From NCBI RefSeq assembly GCF_024170165.1, contig NZ_JALJXP010000001.1, forward strand, positions 682,001 through 746,000: DNA of 64,000 nucleotides, given 5' to 3'. A model generated the notes under the pieces. It was not told the origin of the DNA, did no database searches, and was given only the letters and a program-made list of their open reading frames with translations. The stretch is from Pseudomonas nitroreducens. GTDB lineage: Bacteria; Pseudomonadota; Gammaproteobacteria; Pseudomonadales; Pseudomonadaceae. Below are positions 24,937 through 34,558 of the stretch, in pieces (the stretch's first letter is position 1; the number at the start of each line of letters is the position of its first letter). The translations under genes were made by a program, and so were the position numbers.

Positions 24937-26299
24937 GGCTCGGCTCCTTGTCGGTGGCGACTTCCGGCAGGACCTGGGCGAGGGTCAGGCGGGAACGGGT
25001 GAAGTAGGTGCGGGCGGCTTGCTGGATGTCCTCGGCGGTGACGGCCTGGATGGCTTCCAGGTCCTTGTCCGCCAGGCGCCAGCCGAGGCCGACGCTTTCC
25101 AGCTCGCCGATGGTGCTGGCCTGCCCGGCGATGGAGTCGCGCTCATAGACCAGCCCGGCAATGACCTGGGCGCGTACGCGCTCCAGTTCTTCCTGGCTCG
25201 GCGGGTTCTGCTTGAGGTCTTCCAGCTGCTTCCACAGCGCGGCCTCGACCTCGTCGAGGGTCTTGCCGGTCTGCACGTTGGGCGTGGCCGAGAGGAAGAA
25301 CAGGCCGTCGCCACGGGAGAAGGCGTCGTAGGAGGCCGAGGCGCCGGCGACGATTTCCTCGCCGCGCTCCAGGCGCGCGGACAGGCGCGCGCTGTAGCCG
25401 CCGTCGAGGATCGCCGAGATCAGGCGCAGGGCGTTGATCTGTTTCGAGTCATCGCTGCTGCCCAGGGTCGGCACGTTGAAGCCCATGATCAGGCTGGGCA
25501 GCTGGGTACGCACGTGCAGCTTCAGGCGGCGCTCGCCCGGCTCGGCCAGCTCCAGCGGCTTGCGCGCGGCGGGCAGGTCGCGCTTGGGAATCTCGCCGAA
25601 GTACTTCTCGGCCAGGGCCTTCACTTCATCGCCGCTGACGTCGCCGACCACCACCAGGGTAGCGTTGTTCGGCGCATACCAGGCCTGGTACCAGTGGCGC
25701 AGGTCATCGATGGTCATGCGCTGCAGATCGGCCATCCAGCCGATGGTCGGCGTGCGGTAGCCGCTGGCAGGGTAGGCGGCGGCCTTGAAGCGCTCGAAGG
25801 CCAGTGCGCTGGGCTTGTCCTCGGTACGCAGGCGGCGCTCTTCCTTGATCACCTCGATCTCGCTCTTGAACTGGTCGGCCGGCAGGGCGAGGTGCGCCAT
25901 GCGGTCGGCTTCCAGCTCCAGCGCCACCGGCAGGCGGTCACGGGCGAGCACCTGGTAATAGGCGGTGTAGTCGTCGGTGGTGAAGGCGTTCTCTTCCGCG
26001 CCGAGGTCGCGCAGCACCAGCGATGCCTGACCGGGGCCAAGCTTGCGGCTGCCCTTGAACATCATGTGCTCCAGGGCGTGGGAAAGTCCGGTGAGGCCGG
26101 GCGTCTCGTAGCTGGAGCCGACCTTGTACCAGAGCTGGGAGACCACCACGGGGGCGCGGTGGTCCTCGCGGACGACGACCTTCAGGCCGTTGTCCAGGGT
26201 GTATTCGTGGGTGGGCTGTGGCTCTGCGGCGCTCGCCATCAGCGGCAGCAACAGGGTACCGAGCAGCAGGCCGGCATGGCGGCGCGCAAGGGTTTTCAT
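24929..26299 (-). CDS. M16 zinc metallopeptidase, catalytic subunit
   Basis: A protein of 456 residues with a signal peptide (residues 1-25). The zinc/catalytic motif HALEH is at residues 74-78, with the third ligand glutamate in KSEIEVIKEERR. It is paired with the inactive paralogue downstream, the usual arrangement for bacterial M16B enzymes, which form a closed chamber and cut small unfolded peptides. PAO1 has the same pair (PA0372 and PA0371) beside ftsY. It is divergent from ftsY, with 191 bases between. Confidence 0.92.
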   Translation of the reverse strand: MKTLARRHAGLLLGTLLLPLMASAAEPQPTHEYTLDNGLKVVVREDHRAPVVVSQLWYKVGSSYETPGLTGLSHALEHMMFKGSRKLGPGQASLVLRDLGAEENAFTTDDYTAYYQVLARDRLPVALELEADRMAHLALPADQFKSEIEVIKEERRLRTEDKPSALAFERFKAAAYPASGYRTPTIGWMADLQRMTIDDLRHWYQAWYAPNNATLVVVGDVSGDEVKALAEKYFGEIPKRDLPAARKPLELAEPGERRLKLHVRTQLPSLIMGFNVPTLGSSDDSKQINALRLISAILDGGYSARLSARLERGEEIVAGASASYDAFSRGDGLFFLSATPNVQTGKTLDEVEAALWKQLEDLKQNPPSQEELERVRAQVIAGLVYERDSIAGQASTIGELESVGLGWRLADKDLEAIQAVTAEDIQQAARTYFTRSRLTLAQVLPEVATDKEPSHE

Positions 26300-26490
26300 C
26301 GTGGACTGAACCTTTCAGGCTGTCCGCGGGGTCTATGCAGGCTGGCGGCCAGCCTCTTAACCCCGGCGGGCGAGGAGATGCTAGGATACCCATCCGTTTT
26401 CCGGGCGGCCACGTTCAGGGCTTCTCAAAGCTGTTTCGAGGCTTTTTTGCTGCCTGTTTCCGTGGCGTCCCCTAGAGATTCGATCCCTAC

Positions 26491-27957
26491 ATGTTTGGTT
26501 CCAACGACGACAAGAAGGCCCCGCCAGCCGGGGAGAAGAAGGGTCTGTTCGGCTGGTGGCGCAAGAAGCCCCAGGCCGAGGAGCAGCCCGCCGCCGAAGC
26601 CGAGTCGCAGGTTGAACAGCCTGTCGCCGCCGAACCGGTTCCCGCACCTGGGCAGGCTTCTGCCGCCCAGGCCGAGCCGGTCGCCCCGCGCGCCGAACCG
26701 ACGCCCGAGCCGGTGATCGATGTCGTGCCGGCCAGCGTGCCGGTCGAGCCGCTGGCGCAGCCTGCCTTGCAAGCTGAGCCGCAGCCCGCTCCGCAACCTG
26801 AGCCGCAAACCGTTGCGCCAGTCGTTGCCGAAACGCCGCAGCCCGCCGCCCAGCCGGTCGAGGCGCCAGTGGTTCCGCAGCCGGTCGAGCCCACGTCGGT
26901 TGCCGCTCCCGTCCAGCCCGAGCCCGCCGCCGAGGCCCCCGTTGTGGTCGTCCAGCCGGAACCCGAGCCCGCCCCGCAGCCCGAACCCGAGCCGCAGGCC
27001 AAGCCTGCTGCCAGCGAACCGGCCAAGATTGGCTTCTTCGCCCGCCTCAAGCAGGGCCTGTCGAAGACCAGCGCCAGCCTTGGCGAAGGCATGGCCAGCC
27101 TGTTCCTGGGCAAGAAGGCCATCGATGACGACCTGCTCGACGAGATCGAGACCCGCCTGCTGACCGCCGACGTCGGCGTCGAGGCCACCACCACTATCGT
27201 GCAGAACCTGACCAAGCGCGTCGCGCGCAAGGAACTGGCCGACAGCGAAGCGCTGTACAAGGCCCTGCAGGAAGAGCTGGCCGGCCTGCTGCGCCCTGTC
27301 GAGCAGCCACTGACCATCACCCGCGACAAGCAGCCCTACGTGATCCTCGTGGTTGGCGTGAACGGCGTCGGCAAGACCACCACCATCGGCAAGCTGGCGA
27401 AGAAGCTGCAGCTGGATGGCAAGAAGGTCATGCTGGCTGCCGGTGACACCTTCCGCGCCGCCGCCGTCGAGCAGCTGCAGGTCTGGGGCGAGCGCAACAA
27501 TATCGCGGTGATCGCCCAGCACACCGGCGCGGACTCGGCCTCGGTGATCTTCGATGCCGTGCAGGCCGCCAAGGCCCGTGGCGTGGACGTGCTGATCGCC
27601 GACACCGCCGGTCGCCTGCACACCAAGGACAACCTGATGGAAGAGCTGAAGAAGGTGCGCCGGGTGATCGGCAAGCTGGACCAGACGGCTCCCCACGAAG
27701 TCCTGCTGGTGCTGGATGCCGGCACCGGGCAGAACGCCATCAACCAGGCCAAGCAGTTCAACAACGCCGTGGAACTCACCGGCCTGGCCCTGACCAAACT
27801 GGACGGCACCGCCAAGGGCGGGGTGATCTTCGCCCTGGCCAAGCAGTTCGGCCTGCCGATCCGCTACATCGGTGTCGGTGAAGGGATCGACGATCTGCGA
27901 ACCTTCGAGGCCGATGCTTTCGTCCGTGCACTCTTCGAGACCCGGGAAATCGCATGA
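26491..27957 (+). CDS. ftsY: Signal recognition particle receptor FtsY
   Basis: A protein of 488 residues. Residues 20 to about 180 are a low-complexity Pro/Glu/Ala/Gln/Val region full of QPEPE-type units, the acidic membrane-contact A domain, unusually proline-rich here. The N domain starts near residue 184 ([20 protein letters not shown]). The G domain has [14 protein letters not shown] (from about residue 289), DTAGR (about 371) and [10 protein letters not shown] (about 434). It docks SRP-ribosome complexes at the inner membrane. Its stop overlaps the ftsE start by four bases. Confidence 0.96.
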   Translation: MFGSNDDKKAPPAGEKKGLFGWWRKKPQAEEQPAAEAESQVEQPVAAEPVPAPGQASAAQAEPVAPRAEPTPEPVIDVVPASVPVEPLAQPALQAEPQPAPQPEPQTVAPVVAETPQPAAQPVEAPVVPQPVEPTSVAAPVQPEPAAEAPVVVVQPEPEPAPQPEPEPQAKPAASEPAKIGFFARLKQGLSKTSASLGEGMASLFLGKKAIDDDLLDEIETRLLTADVGVEATTTIVQNLTKRVARKELADSEALYKALQEELAGLLRPVEQPLTITRDKQPYVILVVGVNGVGKTTTIGKLAKKLQLDGKKVMLAAGDTFRAAAVEQLQVWGERNNIAVIAQHTGADSASVIFDAVQAAKARGVDVLIADTAGRLHTKDNLMEELKKVRRVIGKLDQTAPHEVLLVLDAGTGQNAINQAKQFNNAVELTGLALTKLDGTAKGGVIFALAKQFGLPIRYIGVGEGIDDLRTFEADAFVRALFETREIA

Positions 27958-28625
27958 TCCGTTTCGAGCAGGTTGGCAAACGCTATCCCAACGGCCATGT
28001 CGGCCTGCACGAGATTTCGTTCCGCGTGCCGCGCGGCGAGATCATGTTCGTCACCGGCCACTCCGGCGCGGGCAAGAGCACCCTGCTGCGCCTGATCCTG
28101 GCGATGGAACGACCCACCTCCGGCAAGCTGTTGCTCGGCGGGCAGGACGTGTCGCGCATTTCCACCGCGCAGATTCCCTTCCTGCGCCGGCAGATCGGCG
28201 TGGTGTTCCAGAACCACCAGTTGCTCGATGATCGCAGCGTGTTCGAGAACGTCGCGCTGCCGATGCAGATCCTCGGCCTGCCCAAGGCGGACATCGCCTA
28301 CCGCGTCGAGGCGGCCCTGGACCGGGTGAACCTCAAGGAGAAGGCCGAGGACCGTCCGTCCGACCTCTCCACCGGCCAGCAGCAGCGCGTCGGTATCGCC
28401 CGCGCGGTGGTGCACCGTCCGGCCCTGCTGCTCGCCGACGAACCCACCGGCAACCTCGACCCGCGCCTGGCCTCGGAAATCATGTCCGTGTTCGAAGACA
28501 TCAACCGCCTGGGCACCACTGTGCTGATCGCCAGCCACGACCTGGCACTGATCGCGCGGATGCGCCACCGGATGATCACCCTGCAGCGCGGCCGCATCAT
28601 CGCCGACCGTGAGGAGAACGCCTGA
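27954..28625 (+). CDS. ftsE: Cell division ATP-binding protein FtsE
   Basis: A protein of 223 residues. Walker A is GHSGAGKST (about residues 36-44), the ABC signature LSTGQQQRVGIARA, and Walker B LLLADEPTGN. With FtsX it forms an ABC-like complex at the divisome that activates periplasmic amidase regulators. It overlaps ftsY by four bases and ftsX by one base. Confidence 0.97.
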   Translation: MIRFEQVGKRYPNGHVGLHEISFRVPRGEIMFVTGHSGAGKSTLLRLILAMERPTSGKLLLGGQDVSRISTAQIPFLRRQIGVVFQNHQLLDDRSVFENVALPMQILGLPKADIAYRVEAALDRVNLKEKAEDRPSDLSTGQQQRVGIARAVVHRPALLLADEPTGNLDPRLASEIMSVFEDINRLGTTVLIASHDLALIARMRHRMITLQRGRIIADREENA

Positions 28626-29635
28626 TGAGCGCCAATGACCTGCCCCGCGGCGACGAAGAAGGCACCCCGACGCGCAACACCCGTGAGCGCCCGGAAGATA
28701 ACGAACACCAGGACCACAGCGCCTCGCTCTCGGCCTACGCGGAAAACCACCGCGCCAGCCTGATGGACAGCCTGCACCGCCTGGTCAGCCACCCTTTCGG
28801 CAGCTTCTTCACCTGCCTGGTGATGGGCATCACCCTGAGCCTGCCCATGGGTCTCTCGCTGCTGCTGAACAACGTCGAGCGCCTCGGCGGCTCCTGGCAG
28901 CGTGCTGCGCAGATTTCCCTGTTCCTCGACCTGAAGGCCAGCGAGGCACAGGGCCAGGACCTGCGCGAACAGATCGAGAAGATGCCCGATGTGATCGAGG
29001 CGCAGCTGATCAGTCGCGACGATGCGCTGAAAGAGCTGCAGGAACAGTCCGGTCTCGGCGAGGCGCTGAAGGAATTGCCTGACAACCCGCTGCCGGCGGT
29101 CATCTCGGTGACGCCCAAGCAGATCGACAAGGCCCAGCTGGATGCCTTGCGTCAAAGGTTGGCGGAGCTGCCGGGTGTACAACAGGCACAGCTGGACCTG
29201 GTCTGGGTCGAGCGGCTGTCGGCGATCCTCAAGCTGGGCGACCGCTTCGTCTTCGGCCTGACCCTCCTGCTGGTGCTGACCCTGCTGCTGGTGATCGGCA
29301 ACACCATCCGTCTGCACATCGAAAACCGCCGTAACGAAATCGAAGTCATCAAGCTGGTCGGCGGGACGGACGGTTACGTGCGTCGCCCCTTCCTCTATAT
29401 GGGCGCGTTGTACGGCCTGGGCGCGGGCATCCTGTCCTGGGCGCTGCTGGCCTTCGGCCTGGACTGGCTGAACAGCTCGGTGGTCAACCTGGCCGGGCTT
29501 TACGGCAGTGATTTCGGCCTGGCGGGCGTGCCGGTCGACGACGGCCTGTCGCTCACTATCGGCGCCGTGCTGCTGGGCTGGATCGGCGCCTGGCTGGCCG
29601 TAGCGCGCCACCTGCGCGAGTTGGCGCCGCGCTGA
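28625..29635 (+). CDS. ftsX: Cell division protein FtsX
   Basis: A protein of 336 residues. A polar N-terminal extension of about 50 residues precedes the first membrane helix (SFFTCLVMGITLSLPMGLSL). A periplasmic loop follows, then three helices in the C-terminal half. The IENRRNEIEVIKLVGGT segment is the conserved cytoplasmic coupling helix region. It is the membrane partner of FtsE. Confidence 0.95.
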   Translation: MSANDLPRGDEEGTPTRNTRERPEDNEHQDHSASLSAYAENHRASLMDSLHRLVSHPFGSFFTCLVMGITLSLPMGLSLLLNNVERLGGSWQRAAQISLFLDLKASEAQGQDLREQIEKMPDVIEAQLISRDDALKELQEQSGLGEALKELPDNPLPAVISVTPKQIDKAQLDALRQRLAELPGVQQAQLDLVWVERLSAILKLGDRFVFGLTLLLVLTLLLVIGNTIRLHIENRRNEIEVIKLVGGTDGYVRRPFLYMGALYGLGAGILSWALLAFGLDWLNSSVVNLAGLYGSDFGLAGVPVDDGLSLTIGAVLLGWIGAWLAVARHLRELAPR

Positions 29636-29659
29636 AACCCCCTGATTTTGCAGGGGTTA
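29635..29659 (+). terminator. Hairpin after ftsX
   Basis: AACCCCCTG and CAGGGGTT pair with one bulged C around the ATTTTG loop. It begins at the ftsX stop codon. It lacks a following T tract, but the next hairpin starts directly after it. Confidence 0.4.
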
Positions 29660-29690
29660 AGCGGGTGTAAAGGAACTTTTACACCCGCTT
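29659..29690 (+). promoter_or_regulatory. Strong hairpin abutting the rpoH promoter
   Basis: AAGCGGGTGTAAA / TTTACACCCGCTT form a perfect 13-bp stem with a 6-base loop. The right arm runs into the -35 hexamer of the likely rpoH promoter. It may be an ftsX transcript end, a protein-binding palindrome, or both. Confidence 0.5.
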
Positions 29691-29716
29691 GCAGTCAGAT
29701 TTCGCAGTGCTACACT
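29689..29716 (+). promoter_or_regulatory. rpoH: Likely sigma-70 promoter of rpoH
   Basis: TTGCAG (29689-29694) and TACACT (29711-29716) are 16 bases apart, followed by a start codon 30 bases further on. This would give a very short leader. Such a leader leaves little room for the 5' part of an RNA thermometer, although pairing with coding sequence is possible. Confidence 0.5.
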
Positions 29717-29745
29717 GCGCGAGTTTCGTGAATCGGAGGATTCGC

Positions 29746-30600
<855 letters not shown>

Positions 30601-30628
30601 CCGGCTTCGACGCGCCCTGCGAGTCGCG

Positions 30629-30653
30629 AACCGCACCCTGGTGCGGTTTTTTT
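30629..30653 (+). terminator. Terminator of rpoH
   Basis: AACCGCAC / GTGCGGTT with a CCTG loop is followed by five more T residues. It lies 28 bases past the rpoH stop. Confidence 0.9.
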
Positions 30654-30683
30654 CTGTCCGCTTGTCTGTGTCTGGAGAGTCCC

Positions 30684-31298
30684 ATGCCGCGCCTGCGTCC
30701 CGTCCACGGGATGTTCTTCCTGGTCATTGCCCTGCTGGCCTTTGGCCTGGGTTCCTGGGTCGCCCGCACCTCGGCGCCGCCCAAGCCGCCGCAATGGTTC
30801 AATGACTGGAAGGAAAAGGTCTTCGAGCCGTTGGCCGACGACAAGCTCTCGTTGAATGATCTGCAGGCCCAGCAGCCAGGCGAGCTGTGGCTGACTGCCA
30901 GTCAGGACGGTCCGCAGCTGCACTATCGCGGCAAACTGGTGACGGAAGAGGGACCCTGGCACGTCGAGGCGGAGCTGGCCCTGAGCGACGCCGAGCACGC
31001 CAGCCTGGCCAAGGCTACTGGCATGCAGCCGACCAGCAAGGACCAGCCGCTGAGTGCGGAGCTGATGGGCCAGTTGGGCAACAAGCCGGTCTCCGAGCTG
31101 GCGCTGGCGCCGCAGGAAGACCTGGCGGTCGGTCGTCTGGCGGTGAGTCTGGGCGATCCGCGCCTGCGCCTGCAGGTGGACGGCGGCGAAGCCTGGGTCT
31201 ATCCGGAGAAGGGCATGACTCTGCTGCACCGCGATGGCACCCTGCAGTGGGTGCGGGTGGTGCCGCGCAATACCTTCAAGGCCGGCGAAACGCCTTAA
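30684..31298 (+). CDS. Membrane-anchored protein of unknown function
   Basis: A protein of 204 residues starting at the ATG at 30684 after GGAGAG. One N-terminal membrane segment (residues 9-27) is followed by a soluble domain with no family I can name. A periplasmic orientation is inferred. Its TAA stop overlaps the stop of the convergent mtgA gene, and the overlap sits in the near-palindrome AACGCCTTAAAGGCGTT, which could end both transcripts. Confidence 0.75.
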   Translation: MPRLRPVHGMFFLVIALLAFGLGSWVARTSAPPKPPQWFNDWKEKVFEPLADDKLSLNDLQAQQPGELWLTASQDGPQLHYRGKLVTEEGPWHVEAELALSDAEHASLAKATGMQPTSKDQPLSAELMGQLGNKPVSELALAPQEDLAVGRLAVSLGDPRLRLQVDGGEAWVYPEKGMTLLHRDGTLQWVRVVPRNTFKAGETP

Positions 31299-32017
31299 AG
31301 GCGTTCGAGATAGTCGCTGCCGCCCAGCTGCCACATCTGCTGGCGGATCCATGAGGCGCGCTGGCGCACGTAAGGGCCGGGCTTGCCGGCGCTCCACTTG
31401 CGCGGATTCGGCAGCACGGCGGCGAGCAGGCTGGACTGCTGCTGCGACAGGCGTTTCGCGTCGACGCCGAAGTGATGCTGGGCCGCGGCCTGTGCGCCGA
31501 ACACGCCGGCATCCCATTCCACGCTGTTGAGGTAGACCTCGAGAATCCGCTGCTTGGACCAGAAGGTCTCGATCAGCAGGGTGAACCAGGCTTCGAAGCC
31601 CTTGCGCACCCAGCTGCGGCCGGTCCACAGGAAAACGTTCTTTGCCACCTGCTGGCTGATGGTGCTGCCGCCGCGCACCCTGCCGCCCTGCTCGTTGTGC
31701 GCCAGGGCCTTCTGGATCGCCGGCACGTCGAAGCCATGATGCTCGGCGAACTTCTGGTCTTCGCTGGCAATCACCGCCAGCTTGAGGCTGTCCGGCAACT
31801 CGTCCCAGGAGCGCCAGCTGCGCTGCAGGTCGATGGGCTGGCCGTTGAACCACGACTCGACCTTGCGCTCGATCATCACCATGGTCCCCGGCGGCGGTAC
31901 CCAGCGCAGGATGATGACCAGCGCCACGCTGATGGCGACGAACCAGAGCGCGATCTTGAACAGGCGGCGGAGGACGTTGCGCATGCGAGGCTTTGACTGG
32001 GCGGATGAGCGGGCCAT
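31295..32017 (-). CDS. mtgA: Monofunctional biosynthetic peptidoglycan transglycosylase MtgA
   Basis: About 240 residues from the ATG at 32017; a GTG at 32032 or an ATG at 31984 are alternatives, and none has a good ribosome site. One membrane anchor (FKIALWFVAISVALVIIL) precedes the family 51 glycosyltransferase domain. That domain has the catalytic Glu in AVIASEDQKFAEHHGFD, then RGGSTISQQVAKNVFLW and KQRILEVYLNSVEW. It polymerises lipid II glycan strands in the periplasm without a transpeptidase domain. Confidence 0.93.
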   Translation of the reverse strand: MARSSAQSKPRMRNVLRRLFKIALWFVAISVALVIILRWVPPPGTMVMIERKVESWFNGQPIDLQRSWRSWDELPDSLKLAVIASEDQKFAEHHGFDVPAIQKALAHNEQGGRVRGGSTISQQVAKNVFLWTGRSWVRKGFEAWFTLLIETFWSKQRILEVYLNSVEWDAGVFGAQAAAQHHFGVDAKRLSQQQSSLLAAVLPNPRKWSAGKPGPYVRQRASWIRQQMWQLGGSDYLERL

Positions 32018-32049
32018 TATAGCGGCACTCACCTGCCTGGAGCTTTCCG

Positions 32050-32418
32050 ATGCTGCGTACTTTCCTGATGCTCGCCGCTTTCTTCGGTTTCACCGGTGTC
32101 GCCCTCGGCGCCTTTGCTGCCCACGGCCTGAAGAGCAAGCTCACGCCCGAGTACCTGGCGGTGTTCCAGACCGGCGTGCACTACCAGATGCTGCATGCCC
32201 TGGCGCTGTTCGGCGTGGCGCTGCTTTCGGCGCACGTCGGCGGCACCCTGGTCAGCCTGGCCGGCTGGGCCTTCACCGTCGGTATCCTGCTGTTCTCCGG
32301 CAGCCTCTACCTGCTGACCCTGGCGGGCCTGGGCGTGGGCATCATCACGCCGATCGGCGGGCTGTTCTTCCTCATCGGTTGGGCACTGCTGCTGGTTGCA
32401 GCCTTCCAGCTGGGTTGA
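32050..32418 (+). CDS. DUF423 family small membrane protein
   Basis: A protein of 122 residues with four predicted membrane helices. The family signature is GALGAFAAHGL-like (here VALGAFAAHGLKSKL) together with YLAVFQTGVHYQMLHALAL. GGAG precedes the ATG. Function is unknown across the family. It is divergent from mtgA, with only 32 bases between the chosen starts. Confidence 0.9.
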   Translation: MLRTFLMLAAFFGFTGVALGAFAAHGLKSKLTPEYLAVFQTGVHYQMLHALALFGVALLSAHVGGTLVSLAGWAFTVGILLFSGSLYLLTLAGLGVGIITPIGGLFFLIGWALLLVAAFQLG

Positions 32419-32519
32419 CCCGAGCGTCAGAAAAGCCCGAGTGCGGCACTCCGGAACCTTGGTCATCCGGCGCGATCGGGCTAGAATGCCGACCCCCTCC
32501 AGCAACGACCGTCCCGCCC

Positions 32520-32720
32520 ATGCGTATTCAGTTGAACGGCGAACCCTTCGAGCTGCCCGACGGCCACAGCGTCGCCAACCTGCTCGAGCGTCTCGACCTC
32601 ACCGGCAAGCGTGTCGCGGTCGAGCTCAACCAGGACATCGTGCCGCGCAGCCAGCACGCCGCCACCGCCCTGAGCGAAGGCGACCAGGTGGAAGTGGTGC
32701 ATGCCATCGGCGGCGGCTAG
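32520..32720 (+). CDS. thiS: Sulfur carrier protein ThiS
   Basis: A protein of 66 residues starting at the ATG at 32520. It has the ubiquitin-like fold length and the essential C-terminal Gly-Gly (HAIGGG). After adenylation and thiocarboxylation it delivers sulfur to thiazole synthase. thiG follows 54 bases later. The initiation region has no obvious Shine-Dalgarno sequence. Confidence 0.95.
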   Translation: MRIQLNGEPFELPDGHSVANLLERLDLTGKRVAVELNQDIVPRSQHAATALSEGDQVEVVHAIGGG

Positions 32721-32774
32721 TCGCCGCCTCCCAGATTTTCAGGCCCCGCCCGCCTTCCCTTCAGGAGTGATCCG

Positions 32775-33581
32775 ATGAGTCAAACCAACTCCAATCTGCC
32801 GGTCGACAAGCCCTTCACCCTGGCTGGCCGCACCTACAATTCGCGCCTGCTGGTCGGCACCGGCAAGTACAAGGATCTCGATGAGACCCGCGTCGCCATC
32901 GAGGCCTCGGGCGCCGAGATCGTCACGGTTGCCGTGCGCCGCACCAACATCGGCCAGAACCCGGGCGAACCGAACCTGCTGGACGTGATCCCGCCGGATC
33001 GCTACACCATCCTGCCGAACACCGCCGGCTGCTACGACGCCGTTGAAGCCGTGCGCACCTGCCGCCTGGCCCGCGAGCTGCTCGATGGTCACAACCTGGT
33101 CAAGCTGGAAGTCCTGGCTGACCAGAAGACCCTCTTCCCCAACGTCGTGGAAACCCTCAAGGCCGCCGAAGTGCTGGTCAAGGACGGCTTCGACGTCATG
33201 GTGTACACCAGCGACGACCCGATCATCGCGCGCCAGCTGGCCGAGATCGGCTGCATCGCGGTGATGCCGCTGGCCGGCCTGATCGGCTCGGGCCTGGGCA
33301 TCTGCAACCCCTACAACCTGCGCATCATCCTCGAAGAAGCCACCGTTCCGGTGCTGGTGGATGCCGGCGTGGGCACCGCCTCCGACGCCACCATCGCCAT
33401 GGAGCTGGGCTGCGAGGCCGTGCTGATGAACACCGCCATCGCCCATGCGCAGAATCCGGTGATGATGGCCGAGGCCATGAAGCACGCCATCGTTGCCGGC
33501 CGCCTGGCCTACCTGGCCGGCCGTATGCCGCGCAAGCTGTACGCCAGCGCGTCGTCGCCGATGACGGGTCTGATCAACTAA
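32775..33581 (+). CDS. thiG: Thiazole synthase ThiG
   Basis: A protein of 268 residues. It has the ThiG fold with FNSRLL-like ([13 protein letters not shown]) at the start, the Schiff-base lysine in LVKLEVLAD, and the phosphate loop [10 protein letters not shown]. With ThiS-thiocarboxylate it makes the thiazole of thiamine. Unlike in many bacteria, the pair stands apart from other thi genes. No TPP riboswitch was recognised upstream. Confidence 0.96.
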   Translation: MSQTNSNLPVDKPFTLAGRTYNSRLLVGTGKYKDLDETRVAIEASGAEIVTVAVRRTNIGQNPGEPNLLDVIPPDRYTILPNTAGCYDAVEAVRTCRLARELLDGHNLVKLEVLADQKTLFPNVVETLKAAEVLVKDGFDVMVYTSDDPIIARQLAEIGCIAVMPLAGLIGSGLGICNPYNLRIILEEATVPVLVDAGVGTASDATIAMELGCEAVLMNTAIAHAQNPVMMAEAMKHAIVAGRLAYLAGRMPRKLYASASSPMTGLIN

Positions 33582-33595
33582 GTATTTCCATCCCG

Positions 33596-33635
33596 ACGCG
33601 CGGGCCGGTTTGCCAAAGGCAGCCGGCCCGCGCGT
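33596..33635 (+). terminator. Long GC-rich hairpin between thiG and trmB
   Basis: ACGCGCGGGCCGG / CCGGCCCGCGCGT is a perfect 13-bp stem with a 14-base loop, starting 15 bases past the thiG stop. There is no long T tract after it, so it may act as a weak terminator or an mRNA-stabilising structure. Confidence 0.5.
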
Positions 33636-33659
33636 GCATTTACCCGCAAGGTCCGAGTC

Positions 33660-34388
33660 ATGAGTGACATTCCCGAGAATCAGCCCGAGAACCAGCCCGA
33701 CGCCGACAACCGCCCGATGCGCGCGATCAAGAGCTTCGTCATGCGCGCCGGGCGCATGACCGAAGGCCAGCAGCGCGGCCTCGACCAGGGCTGGCCGAAG
33801 TACGGCCTGGAGCTGGCCGACGGCGCACGGGACTTCGACCAGGTGTTCGGGCGTCAGGCGCCGCGTACCTTCGAGATCGGCTTCGGCATGGGCCATGCCA
33901 CCCTGGAGATGGCGGCTGCCGCGCCGGAGCAGGATTTCATCGGTGTGGAAGTACACCGTCCGGGTGTCGGCGCGCTGCTCAACGGCATGCTGACCCAGGA
34001 CCTGAGCAACATCCGCGTCTACAGCTGCGACGCCCTCGAAGTGCTGCGCGATTGCGTGGCCGACGCCAGCCTTGACCGCCTGCTGCTGTTCTTCCCGGAC
34101 CCGTGGCACAAGTCGCGCCACCACAAGCGTCGCATCGTGCAGCCGGCCTGGGCGGAGCTGGTGCGGCAGAAACTGAAGGTCGGCGGCGTACTGCACATGG
34201 CCACCGACTGGGAACAATATGCCGAGCACATGCTGGAAGTGATGAATGCCGCACCCGGCTATCGCAACCTTTCGGCGGACAATACCTATGTGCCGCGCCC
34301 GGAAGAGCGCCCGGTCACCAAGTTCGAACGTCGCGGGGAGCGACTCGGGCATGGCGTCTGGGACCTGAAGTTCGAGCGCGTCGACTGA
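33660..34388 (+). CDS. trmB: tRNA (guanine46-N7)-methyltransferase TrmB
   Basis: A protein of 242 residues. It has the SAM site [15 protein letters not shown], the catalytic [15 protein letters not shown] motif and the C-terminal [17 protein letters not shown]. It makes m7G46 in tRNA. A 25-residue polar N-terminal extension (rich in Asn, Gln and Pro) precedes the core. Confidence 0.96.
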   Translation: MSDIPENQPENQPDADNRPMRAIKSFVMRAGRMTEGQQRGLDQGWPKYGLELADGARDFDQVFGRQAPRTFEIGFGMGHATLEMAAAAPEQDFIGVEVHRPGVGALLNGMLTQDLSNIRVYSCDALEVLRDCVADASLDRLLLFFPDPWHKSRHHKRRIVQPAWAELVRQKLKVGGVLHMATDWEQYAEHMLEVMNAAPGYRNLSADNTYVPRPEERPVTKFERRGERLGHGVWDLKFERVD

Positions 34389-34396
34389 CTCACCGG

Positions 34397-34423
34397 AAAA
34401 AGGCCTGCAGCGCAGGCCTTTTT
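34397..34423 (+). terminator. Terminator of trmB
   Basis: AAAAAGGCCTGC / GCAGGCCTTTTT with a 3-base loop lies nine bases past the trmB stop. A tracts and T tracts on both sides would allow function in both directions. Confidence 0.9.
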
Positions 34424-34558
34424 CACGGCTGGACAGCTTATAGACCGGGACCACCCGGCAGGCCGCCAAGGCCACCCTCACCTCCTGAATAAAAAGCGGC
34501 ATCCGCCGCGGACGAAAATAAGAGTGATGGACAGGAGTCCGTCGCAAAGGAGTCTGCT

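Noticed and set aside
32400-32520. A TPP riboswitch ahead of thiS.
   Set aside because: The leader is short and lacks the conserved THI-box segments.
34438-34500. A minus-strand peptide with a Gly-rich end (GGEGGLGGLPGGPGL) between trmB and the DUF1329 gene.
   Set aside because: Its only starts lie inside the antisense of the DUF1329 gene and no ribosome site is visible; Gly/Pro runs are common in shadow frames at this GC content.
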